Of a stretch of DNA of 64,000 bases, positions 26,725-34,333 are shown piece by piece; within the stretch, counting starts at the first letter, position 1, and every line of letters starts with the position of its first letter. This DNA is from GWF2-38-10 sp964527595. Lineage in GTDB: Bacteria > Babelota > Babeliae > Babelales > RVW-14. The position numbers were made by a program, and so were the translations under genes. The notes below the pieces were generated by a model. That model saw only the letters and a program-made list of their open reading frames with translations, was not told the DNA's origin and did no database searches. The DNA lies in assembly GCA_964527595.1 (NCBI GenBank), contig CAZGPI010000006.1, positions 12,056 through 76,055 on the forward strand, read 5' to 3'.

Positions 26725-28035
26725 TTATATAAGGGAGGTGCCGGAGGGAACGGCCGGCATAAGATTCTGTTTCGTTTGTTCAGCCTGTTCCATTACCCAA
26801 TCTTCATTAACCTTACCCATCGTTATGCATTTTTGAGGATTTTGCACTAATTTAAGCAAATGCTCGCTCAAATCTTTGGCCGACTTTGTTTTGATAAGTC
26901 CACCAATTGCATACAATGGTTCGGCAATCGCTGAGCATTTATGGAAATATGGCCCGATTAAACAGGGGTTAGCCCAGACCGCCGGTTCAAGAAGGTTGTG
27001 TCCGCCAGCCGGGACAAAGGTGCCGCCGAGGCAAAATGCGTTTGCAAAAGGGTATAGTGAAAATAAAACGCCTAATTTGCAGACTACCAAGACTTCGTGG
27101 CTTACAAACGTATCTGTAATTGTCGCACCCAGGTCATTAAGTGATTCGGGGATTGGCGTTGTCTCGGACCATAACTTAAAAGAAATCTTATGATCGGTGA
27201 GTTTGCTTACCAGTTCTTGTTGCCAGGTAAAATGGCGTGGAACGAGAATGAGTTTGATATTGGGCTTTAGCTTCTTAATATTAAGGAAGGAGTTGAGATA
27301 TGTGTCAACTTCGCCGGCGTGAATCGATCCGGCAAGCACGACAAAAAAGTTCTGACGAGCGGGCACAATTAAATTGTTTTTAGCCAAAAGCGCCTGTTTC
27401 TTTTCAACAACGTTAAAGGTTTTGATATCGCCAAAAATCGAAACTTTATCGGCGGAAACACCCAACGATTTGAACGCCTGCGCATCCTGGGCACTTTGGG
27501 CAAAAATGTGGGTAAATAGCCTATACAAAAACCCAATATAACGGCGTTTATGGGCAGTTTTTGGGTTGATGCGGGCATTTAATAGGTAGAGAGGAACCTT
27601 TTTAAAGTGAGCGAGCATAAGAAGGTTGGGCCAAATCTCGGCCTCGACAATAATAAGTTTGGCCGGTTTGATCCGTTTGAACGCAAAATACATTGCAAAT
27701 AAGAAATCAAAGGGCATGAAGCTTACGTAATCGGCGTTGAGTTTCTTGGCAAAATGCATGCCGCCAACCGTCCCGGTTGTCAGATAGGCCGTATGGGTTG
27801 GATGTGCCTTTTTGTAATGATTGATAAAATGTTCAACGGCGAGCACTTCGCCAACCGAAACGGCATGAATCCAGAGCACGGGATTGGTATTGGGAGGGCG
27901 GGGGACAAAGCCAAAGCGCTCGATCAAGGTTCCAAAGGCCTTCTTTTTGAAAAAACGAACACAAAAATAGGCGATTATTACCGGGATTAGAACAATTTGC
28001 AGTAATTGATATATGAGAAAAAACGCTATTAGCAT
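26725..28035 (-). CDS. waaA: 3-deoxy-D-manno-octulosonic acid transferase
   Basis: The 436-residue protein has an N-terminal membrane anchor (about 1-26), then the GT-B fold of family GT30: WIHAVSVGEVLAVEHF with the probable catalytic base E63, TTGTVGGMHFAKK, FMPFDFLFAMYFAFKRIKP, IVEAEIWPNLL, and the C-terminal GGTFVPAGGHNLLEPA for CMP-Kdo binding. It transfers Kdo to lipid A precursor on the cytoplasmic face of the inner membrane. Length is typical. It is followed (in its upstream direction) by the carbonic anhydrase 17 bases away, so the two share a transcript. Confidence 0.93.
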   Translation of the reverse strand: MLIAFFLIYQLLQIVLIPVIIAYFCVRFFKKKAFGTLIERFGFVPRPPNTNPVLWIHAVSVGEVLAVEHFINHYKKAHPTHTAYLTTGTVGGMHFAKKLNADYVSFMPFDFLFAMYFAFKRIKPAKLIIVEAEIWPNLLMLAHFKKVPLYLLNARINPKTAHKRRYIGFLYRLFTHIFAQSAQDAQAFKSLGVSADKVSIFGDIKTFNVVEKKQALLAKNNLIVPARQNFFVVLAGSIHAGEVDTYLNSFLNIKKLKPNIKLILVPRHFTWQQELVSKLTDHKISFKLWSETTPIPESLNDLGATITDTFVSHEVLVVCKLGVLFSLYPFANAFCLGGTFVPAGGHNLLEPAVWANPCLIGPYFHKCSAIAEPLYAIGGLIKTKSAKDLSEHLLKLVQNPQKCITMGKVNEDWVMEQAEQTKQNLMPAVPSGTSLI

Positions 28036-28052
28036 GGGCTATGCCACTTTCG

Positions 28053-28718
28053 TTAAAGTAGTTTCTTTGCTTCTTGCTCATCGATCAAAATAAAATCATC
28101 AGTTTTATCGTTGTTATGATGATATACGTTTGCTGTTGCCAAATCAAACCACCAACCATGGATACGTAATGTTTTGGCGAGCAAGCGCTCAACAACAGCC
28201 GGATAAGTTTTTAGATGGTCTAGTTGCTGCAAAACGTTTATGCGTGATAATAGATTGACGGCAGAAAAAGGAGTCTCGTTAATTTTTGCTTCCAAGAATC
28301 GGCTATATGAGGGTTTGGCGTTTTCTAACCAAGCATAAAACGAAGCCAAACCGACCGGGGGCATAGTTTTATGGTCCAAAAGGGCGCTCATTGCCCCACA
28401 TTCAGAATGGCCGCAAATAACAATGTCTTTTACGTTAAGGAACGATAAAGAATAATCTATTGCCGCAGAAACGGAAGAGTCGTTTGGTTTTTCGCTGATT
28501 TCGGTATGGTGGGGCGGGACTAGGTTGCCAAGGTTTCGTACCACAAACAAGTCGCCGGGATTGGTTGATGCAAAGACATTTGGAACAACGCGACTATCGC
28601 AACAAGCTATAAAAAGCACGTCGGGAGATTGACCTTCGGAAAGCTTTGCATATTTTGTGCGATATTGGGTTAGCGATTTTTGGCGAAATTCAACAATTCC
28701 CTTGATGAGCTTTTTCAT
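28053..28718 (-). CDS. can: Beta-class carbonic anhydrase
   Basis: The 221-residue protein has zinc ligands C40 in ACCDSRV, H104 and C107 in ICGHSECGAM, and the D41/R43 dyad. These are the complete active-site set of the beta class. It interconverts CO2 and bicarbonate, supplying carboxylases or buffering pH. Family length is normal. It is upstream of waaA on the same strand. Confidence 0.93.
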   Translation of the reverse strand: MKKLIKGIVEFRQKSLTQYRTKYAKLSEGQSPDVLFIACCDSRVVPNVFASTNPGDLFVVRNLGNLVPPHHTEISEKPNDSSVSAAIDYSLSFLNVKDIVICGHSECGAMSALLDHKTMPPVGLASFYAWLENAKPSYSRFLEAKINETPFSAVNLLSRINVLQQLDHLKTYPAVVERLLAKTLRIHGWWFDLATANVYHHNNDKTDDFILIDEQEAKKLL

Positions 28719-28832
28719 ATTATGCGTGTTCCTGATAATTTTTAAGGGTTTTAGCGCGTTTTGGTAATAATCTTCTTTGTTGTGTTGGGCTGTTCTACGT
28801 AAGGTTCAGTTTTCATCTTTTGTCATGTTTTC

Positions 28833-28890
28833 TCATGCTTGGGCTTGCCTGAGCAACCATCCTTCGCCAAGGCTTCGGCGGGCAGGCCAT
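28833..28890 (+). repeat. Dispersed hairpin repeat, family A, with inserted second motif
   Basis: The core TCATGCTTGGGCTTGCCTGA and GCAACCAT matches the family pattern TGTCAT-stem-loop-stem-ATCCATCTTAA. It is interrupted by a CTTCGCCAAGGCTTCGGCGG hairpin before the closing CCATCTTAAG. Confidence 0.6.
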
Positions 28891-28908
28891 CTTAAGATTA
28901 AAAAGAAC

Positions 28909-28945
28909 ATTAGGATGGATCCTCGGAGCAAGTCCGAGGATGACA
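28909..28945 (-). repeat. Dispersed hairpin repeat, family A
   Basis: Read on the minus strand: TGTCA, an 8-bp stem (28920-28927 with 28933-28940), then ATCCATCC. Same ends as the other copies but a different, self-complementary stem. Confidence 0.65.
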
Positions 28946-28995
28946 AGCAAGAGAAATTTGGAATTTCAGCATTTTGGACAGATTGTGACCTATTT

Positions 28996-29032
28996 TGTCA
29001 TCCCGGACTCGATCCGGGATCCATCTTAATCC
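28996..29032 (+). repeat. Dispersed hairpin repeat, family A
   Basis: TGTCA is followed by a 7-bp stem (29001-29007 with 29013-29019) and ATCCATCTTAATCC, matching the family ends. Confidence 0.7.
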
Positions 29033-29282
29033 TTAATTACACCTCAACCCATTAATTATACCCAAAAAAACAAAAAATGTTACAAAAGTCGCTATTTTGT
29101 TCCAATTTGTCAATTAATGCAGGGGGGGGCCTTTGACTTTGGGGTCGGCGTCCGATAAGGTAGTTAAAGATAACTTATAAAAAGGTGCTATTAAAATGTA
29201 CCATTTATTGGTTGTCAATGGAGGTTGTCTTCTCTTATTAGAGGTTATTTCGAACATTATTTATTAGATCAGGAGGTCTATC

Positions 29283-30842
29283 ATGAATATTACGCAAAAA
29301 TTACGCTTACGCATGTTATTTACATGTAGTCTTTTTTTACTTGGCTTGTTGATGCCGGTAAATGGCACGATCTCCTTGGTGCAGAAAATGGCTGAAGTCC
29401 AAGTAAAACAATATGTAGAACGGTATCATTCCGTTAAGCATCCTGGTTGGTTTGGTGATCATGAAACAATTGAGAAGATAAACAACGAATTAGCCAACGC
29501 TAAGTTTATTACGCCAAAAGCTGTTAAAAAAGCATATTGGTTAAAATACGATGAACAAATTGACGCAACCGCAATCGCTGATTTAACCACAACCGATTTA
29601 AACGATTTGGCAAATAACGGCAACATTCCCCAATTTGATTTTACTAATGCTGAGATGACGAAGGAAGCCGTTGCCAAATCTATGATTGCTAAGATGAATG
29701 CAAAGAGGTTTTCCAACAAGTTTAATGGTTTGGTGCGAGTGTGGCATAAAGATGCCAAGGTTGCGCAGGCTTATCCTTGGTTTACTAGTCTTCCCATGTC
29801 ATTACAAGAAAGTCTTAAGACTGAATTCAATAAGACTATGCGCAATATTAAATGGAATTTTGAACTACAAACTGAAGTTGAGGCCATGAATAGGATTGAA
29901 TCAAACCGACTGGCTATTATTAAGCAACAAGAAGACGCAGAAGCGGCGAGATTGGCACAACGAGAAAAAGCCAGAAAAAAGGCTACAGAAGCAAAACAAG
30001 CGGCCGATGCTAAAAAAGCTGAAGATAATCGAATTGCAGCTGAAGCAAAGCATAACGCTGATGAAGCCAAGCGATTAGAACGCGAGAGATTAGCAGCAGA
30101 AGAAGAAGCCGCTGATCAAAAAAGAATTGCCGCAAATCGGGAAAAATTTAAGCAAATGGTCGCACAAAGCAAAGCAGAGGTTGCCAAATTAGCGGCAAAA
30201 GATAAAGCGGCTGATGAAGCTAAGGCTAGCGAAGCCAAAAGAGTTTCTGATGCTAAAGCAGCAATTATGGCAGCAATCATTAAGCCATTGGTCGATTTGC
30301 CGGTGGCCGCTAATTTACAAGCGGTTCGTGAAGCATTTCTGACGATGGGTACGATGTTAAGTAGTCCTGAATCTTTTCAAAAAGTAGGTGATGCCGTAAT
30401 TGCCCCAGAATTAACCGAAAAACAGAAAGTCGAATTATTAATCGAGTTAATGTCAGCGATCAACAAAGCGGCTAACGAGAAAAAGCTTAATAATGATTAC
30501 GCAAAGTTTGCATTAAGCCTAAATGCCATGAGCATAATTAATGCAATTAAAGCGAAGCTTCCGATGACCACAAAACTTAAAGAACACCTAAGCAGAAATA
30601 AGAAAAAATACAGAATTGGCTCAGCCCTTGCTGCCGCAATAGCAATTGAATATCTATATTTTGGTGGCGCTCATGTAAGCAGCGCATGGGCTAACGTATG
30701 GCTTGCAAGTGCAGCTCCAACTACAGTATGTCCAGCTGAAGGATTCCCAGCTGTAGGATATCCTACAGTTTGCTCAGCACCATTGTCCTATGGGCAAGTC
30801 GCATACGCACCCGAAAATGCAATATGTAACAGCGGGAACTAA
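29283..30842 (+). CDS. Exported helical protein sharing an N-terminal module with the adjacent LRR protein
   Basis: I do not recognise a named family. The 519-residue product has a signal peptide (about 1-28) and a conserved module at about 76-120 (ITPKAVKKAYWLKYD, DLNDLANNGNIPQFDF) that recurs in the next gene. A Lys/Ala/Glu coiled coil follows (about 195-335), then a helical region and a hydrophobic segment near 450-465, ending in a Cys/Pro-rich tail. The ribosome site and start context (CAGGAGGTCTATCATGAATATTA) nearly repeat those of the next gene, supporting origin by duplication. Forty-one bases separate the two genes, so they are probably co-transcribed. Role unknown, likely extracytoplasmic. 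Confidence 0.7.
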   Translation: MNITQKLRLRMLFTCSLFLLGLLMPVNGTISLVQKMAEVQVKQYVERYHSVKHPGWFGDHETIEKINNELANAKFITPKAVKKAYWLKYDEQIDATAIADLTTTDLNDLANNGNIPQFDFTNAEMTKEAVAKSMIAKMNAKRFSNKFNGLVRVWHKDAKVAQAYPWFTSLPMSLQESLKTEFNKTMRNIKWNFELQTEVEAMNRIESNRLAIIKQQEDAEAARLAQREKARKKATEAKQAADAKKAEDNRIAAEAKHNADEAKRLERERLAAEEEAADQKRIAANREKFKQMVAQSKAEVAKLAAKDKAADEAKASEAKRVSDAKAAIMAAIIKPLVDLPVAANLQAVREAFLTMGTMLSSPESFQKVGDAVIAPELTEKQKVELLIELMSAINKAANEKKLNNDYAKFALSLNAMSIINAIKAKLPMTTKLKEHLSRNKKKYRIGSALAAAIAIEYLYFGGAHVSSAWANVWLASAAPTTVCPAEGFPAVGYPTVCSAPLSYGQVAYAPENAICNSGN

Positions 30843-30883
30843 ACCATAAAAATATAATTTAGTTATTAGACAGGAGATTTATC

Positions 30884-33439
30884 ATGAATATTATGAAAAA
30901 AATAAACCTAACGAGGTTCTTTACGTTGAGTCTAGTTTTATTAGGTCTGTTTGGCCAAGCGAGCCAAGTTGGCGCCGCGTTGCCGGTTCCTGAATCTGGA
31001 ATGAAAATTACCTTTAAGGCTGTCGTTAAGACCACGGTTGACGCCAAGCATATTCCATCGGTTTCTGTTAAAGATACCGATGCGATGAGTCTTAACACGC
31101 TCGTCGGTAAATATGTCGATGCATATGTAGATTTTGCCTATAAAGCAAAATCGGAAGGTGATTTTGTCCTCATTCCGTTAATGAGTCATTTTTATGGTGT
31201 TGACGCTAAATGGGTTGATAATGCATGGGTTAATGGCCTTGTCAGCATAACGACATTATTACAAGAGCAAGATACCCCTTGTTTGAACGAACTTAACCGC
31301 AATCACCCAAATTTGCCATTGGAAGTTAAAAAAGCATATTGGATGAAATATGGTAGTCCAATAATGGATGCCGACGGATTAGACGAATTAAATAGAAATG
31401 ACTTAAACGAATTTTTAGAGCAATTAGCAACAGCCGGCAAAATTCCAACGTTCAAACCCGCTGATGTTGTTGGTTCGCCAACTGTTGTTGCAAAGCTTGC
31501 TAAACTGGCAACGATGCCGAAATATGTACAAGTTTTTGTGGCCAAAGCTTATGCCAAAGCGACTCAGGGTAAAGGTGCATTAATACCGAACATTGAAAAA
31601 ACAAGTGGTTATAAAGTTACGCTTGCTGATTTAGCAGCAGCTGGAGATCCTTTGAGTGCAATTGTGCTAGATGACCGCGGCACAACCATAAAGATTGAAG
31701 GTTCACTGATTGGTGTAATTAATGACGGCGAGCTTAATAACGTCGCTATCACAACGTTAATTATCAGAAATTGTAAATCGCTTAAAACAATTACAGCTAA
31801 TGCATTTGCTAGTTTATCTAATTTAACAAAAGTGGTTATTGATGGCACGGCTATTGAAACATTGCCAGCGGGATTGTTTGCGAATAATCCTAAATTAACA
31901 GAAATCTTTATTATCAATAACAAGAAATTAACCACATTGCCTGCCGATTTTTTCAGAGGGCAAGAGAATCGAATTGCTGCTATTAATCTTGTTGATTTGA
32001 GTGGTAATGCATTGACGGCCGAAGGCCTGCCTAATATGGGCGGCATGAAGATTGTGCAATTACGCCTTTCAAATAACGCATTAAAGACGTTGAAAATAGA
32101 GACCGTTACCAACGCAGCAAAAATCAGTCCGTTGGGCGAACTATGGCTTAATGGTAATCGGTTGGCCTTTGAAAATACTACATTAATCGAGACATTGAAA
32201 AGGTTGAGAAATTTGAAGTATTTGCAATTAGCAGATAATAAATTTACTTCTTCTGCATTATCTGACCTTGCTTCATGTGGATTAAGTCAATTAACATATC
32301 TTTCATTGGCCGATAATGAAAAAATAACTCAATTGTTTTCACCAATGCCTATTGTTGCTCGTCAACCGAGAGTGGATGATATATATAATCTTTATTCAAG
32401 TCGTTCCGTTGTCGACACAGAATTAGTGGCACTACGTGCGCTTGATATGTCAGGTTGTGGCATAGTGGCTTTAAATTCTGGTGATTTAAAAATAGTAAGC
32501 AATATTGAGCTGCTTGATTTGCGATGCAATCGTATAGAGTTGCTTGGCGATGCAACTACACCTGGCGATAGTGCTTTGTTTGGTGCTAAAAACCTTAAAA
32601 TTCTTCATTTGGGCGGGAACAAGCTTAAAACGTTGACCCGTGAATCATTTGGAAAGCAAGGTAAGTCATTAGCTAAACTTAAAGAATTATACCTTGAAGG
32701 AAATGAGATTACTTCTATTGGAGCTAATGCATTTAGCGATCTCGTAGCCCTTGAAACCTTGATTATGTTTGGTAATAACCATGACTTTTCATGGGACCAA
32801 ACAAAATCAGGCGCGCTATTGGCTTTAGCTGGTAATGCCTTAGAGAATGCGACTAGTCTTAAATATGCAGATTTTTCATACAATAATATTGGAATACTTC
32901 ATAATGGATGGTTGAATGGTCTTAAATCTTTAGAAGAATTAAGCCTTGCACATAATCGCTTAATAAGCTTGCCAGAAAATACATTTTCTGGTGCAAGTAA
33001 GTTAAGACGGGTTGATCTTTATGGTAATAAAATCGCAACGCTTAATCCTTTTGCTCTTAATGGTTTACCCAGAAAATGTGGAGACATTTTTTGTGGTGGC
33101 AATAAGGCATTTATGCTTCGCAAATGGTATTCATTATGGATGTACCGACATTCTCCCTCATTGTCAGGTGGCTGTGCGGCAAAATTTGATATAACAACTA
33201 TGCGACCATATGCAAAAGATGAGGAAAAGGTATACAAACGCCATTTAGCCAGAAATACTTTTGCAAAAATAGATGAATTTCATGGTCAATCTCTTGCGAC
33301 ATATACAGACGTTTATAAAGAGCGTCATAATCGATATGTAGCTCAAATTATTGGTGGAGACATGAAGATGAATTCTTTACCCAATCTGCGTAAGGTATTT
33401 TTATCGATAATAGCGACCAATAGAATGAAGAAGAAATAA
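30884..33439 (+). CDS. Exported leucine-rich repeat protein
   Basis: The 851-residue product has a signal peptide (about 1-31) and the same N-terminal module as its neighbour at about 144-190 (LPLEVKKAYWMKYGSP, DLNEFLEQLATAGKIPTF). A series of leucine-rich repeats runs from about 255 to 735, with the pattern LxxLxLxxNxL (for example LGELWLNGNRLAF, LKELYLEGNEITSIGANAF, LEELSLAHNRLISLPENTF). A cysteine-containing cap follows (PRKCGDIFCGGNKAF, GGCAAKF), reminiscent of LRR C-terminal caps of eukaryotic receptors. LRRs mediate protein binding; a host target is plausible but inferred. Start supported by AGGAG eight bases upstream. Confidence 0.85.
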   Translation: MNIMKKINLTRFFTLSLVLLGLFGQASQVGAALPVPESGMKITFKAVVKTTVDAKHIPSVSVKDTDAMSLNTLVGKYVDAYVDFAYKAKSEGDFVLIPLMSHFYGVDAKWVDNAWVNGLVSITTLLQEQDTPCLNELNRNHPNLPLEVKKAYWMKYGSPIMDADGLDELNRNDLNEFLEQLATAGKIPTFKPADVVGSPTVVAKLAKLATMPKYVQVFVAKAYAKATQGKGALIPNIEKTSGYKVTLADLAAAGDPLSAIVLDDRGTTIKIEGSLIGVINDGELNNVAITTLIIRNCKSLKTITANAFASLSNLTKVVIDGTAIETLPAGLFANNPKLTEIFIINNKKLTTLPADFFRGQENRIAAINLVDLSGNALTAEGLPNMGGMKIVQLRLSNNALKTLKIETVTNAAKISPLGELWLNGNRLAFENTTLIETLKRLRNLKYLQLADNKFTSSALSDLASCGLSQLTYLSLADNEKITQLFSPMPIVARQPRVDDIYNLYSSRSVVDTELVALRALDMSGCGIVALNSGDLKIVSNIELLDLRCNRIELLGDATTPGDSALFGAKNLKILHLGGNKLKTLTRESFGKQGKSLAKLKELYLEGNEITSIGANAFSDLVALETLIMFGNNHDFSWDQTKSGALLALAGNALENATSLKYADFSYNNIGILHNGWLNGLKSLEELSLAHNRLISLPENTFSGASKLRRVDLYGNKIATLNPFALNGLPRKCGDIFCGGNKAFMLRKWYSLWMYRHSPSLSGGCAAKFDITTMRPYAKDEEKVYKRHLARNTFAKIDEFHGQSLATYTDVYKERHNRYVAQIIGGDMKMNSLPNLRKVFLSIIATNRMKKK

Positions 33440-33467
33440 GCTTAATCGCTTAATCTTTTATTAATCA

Positions 33468-33515
33468 AAAGAAGGGCATAATCCTATTAAAAGGGTTATG
33501 CCCTTCTTTCTTTTT
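33468..33515 (+). terminator. Intrinsic terminator after LRR gene
   Basis: A 17-bp stem with one T-G pair (33468-33484 with 33493-33509) is followed by a CTTTTT tail. It ends the two-gene unit begun at 29283. Confidence 0.88.
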
Positions 33516-33631
33516 CGGCTAATTGAGCTGTAATTATCAGCGATAAAACATATTTATTATCTAAAATTCATATAAAAAACGAAGAAAAGGCGACTTCTTG
33601 CTTTGTTGTCTGAGTTTTTTTATAACAACCA

Positions 33632-33661
33632 TTGACTTAGTTCAGTGTTTTTTATTACAAT
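33632..33661 (+). promoter_or_regulatory. Promoter of small exported repeat protein
   Basis: TTGACT, an 18-base spacer and TACAAT lie about 68 bases upstream of the ATG at 33729. This is one of the best promoter matches in the window. Confidence 0.65.
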
Positions 33662-33728
33662 TAAAACATGATAATGCAAGTAGTAAATGAAATGAAGTTT
33701 AACTCTGCTTTTTCTAAAAGGAGAAAAA

Positions 33729-34016
33729 ATGAAAAAGCTAATGTATATGTTGTTTGCCTTGAGTTTAGCAATGGGTGCCGGTTCTTTGGCCGCTGGTGGC
33801 GATACTACTGATGAATCATACAAGGGTGAAGAAATCGAACAGTCATATAAAGGCGATGATGGAAGTACTTGCAACGGTGATGACGCCGATGAGTCATACA
33901 AAGGTGAAGATGAGTCATACAAAGGTGAAGATGAGTCATACAAAGGTGAAGATGGAAGTACTTGCAACGGTGATGAAGCCGATGAGAATAAAGGTGATGA
34001 TGAAGTCGGTAGCTAA
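33729..34016 (+). CDS. Small exported repeat protein (SYKGED / STCNGD repeats)
   Basis: No family recognised. The 95-residue product has a clear signal peptide (MKKLMYMLFALSLAMGAGSLA) and a short acidic mature part made of ESYKGED repeats (five, degenerate at the ends) and two STCNGD units, each with one cysteine. It has AAAAGGAG upstream, a strong promoter and its own terminator, so it is likely abundantly made. The repeats vary by small in-frame duplications. It could be a surface, matrix or metal-binding peptide; this is inference only. Confidence 0.75.
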   Translation: MKKLMYMLFALSLAMGAGSLAAGGDTTDESYKGEEIEQSYKGDDGSTCNGDDADESYKGEDESYKGEDESYKGEDGSTCNGDEADENKGDDEVGS

Positions 34017-34053
34017 TTAAAAAAGGTGATGATGAAGTCGGTAGCTAATTAAA
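33990..34053 (+). repeat. 32-bp tandem duplication spanning the stop codon
   Basis: Two 32-bp units (33990-34021 and 34022-34053) are identical over the AAGGTGATGATGAAGTCGGT core and beyond. The first contains the real stop codon of the repeat protein; the second duplicates it as non-coding sequence. Confidence 0.85.
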
Positions 34054-34070
34054 ATAGTTATATAATGTTT

Positions 34071-34115
34071 GCCCCACATATTCTAATTAAACATTGGAAT
34101 ATGTGGGGCTCTTTT
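34071..34115 (+). terminator. Intrinsic terminator of small repeat protein
   Basis: A 13-bp perfect stem (34071-34083 with 34097-34109) is followed by TCTTTTG. Confidence 0.88.
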
Positions 34116-34148
34116 GTTTGCGACTAATTTACCAAGAAAATATTGCAT

Positions 34149-34223
34149 ATTTTGTCATGCTTGGGCTTGCCCGAGCATCCATCTTAAGTCCATAAGCATG
34201 CATCGCCCAAAGCATGACAAAAT
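34149..34223. repeat. Family A repeat forming a 75-bp MITE-like inverted repeat
   Basis: The element opens with a family A copy (TGTCATGCTTGGGCTTGCCC, then GAGCATCCATCTTAAG). Its 18-base left end (34149-34166) is nearly the reverse complement of its right end (34205-34223). Confidence 0.65.
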
Positions 34224-34231
34224 TGTTTTTT

Positions 34232-34260
34232 TTGACACTTCTGACCATAAGCTCAATATT
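34232..34260 (+). promoter_or_regulatory. Candidate promoter of M16 peptidase
   Basis: A perfect TTGACA with a 17-base spacer and AATATT lies about 75 bases upstream of the start; the -10 box is weak. Confidence 0.45.
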
Positions 34261-34333
34261 ATTGCATAAGCAAAAGCGTCCAAAGTACATTGTTAAAGAA
34301 TATTTCAACGGTAACGGATAATCTTCTATTACA

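Larger units (their letters stand above)
28719..29282. other. Long intergenic region with dispersed hairpin repeats
   Basis: This 564-base gap between the divergent carbonic anhydrase and the exported protein at 29283 holds three copies of a short hairpin repeat (28833-28890, 28909-28945, 28996-29032). The last 240 bases contain an oligo-G run near 29122 and an AT-rich stretch likely to carry the promoter and leader of the downstream gene. No credible gene is seen. Confidence 0.7.
34017..34333. other. Intergenic region with terminator and MITE-like element
   Basis: This 317-base gap holds the second copy of the 32-bp tandem repeat, a terminator (34071-34115), a 75-bp inverted-repeat element (34149-34223) and a candidate promoter (34232-34260) for the M16 peptidase. 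No gene is apparent. Confidence 0.75.

Noticed and set aside
29132..29161. Promoter TTGACT...GATAAG upstream of 29283
   Set aside because: Spacer is only about 15 bases and the -10 match is poor; not strong enough to list.
33840..33990. CRISPR-like short repeats
   Set aside because: The repeats are in frame, unequal and encode SYKGED units behind a signal peptide; there are no spacers or cas genes.
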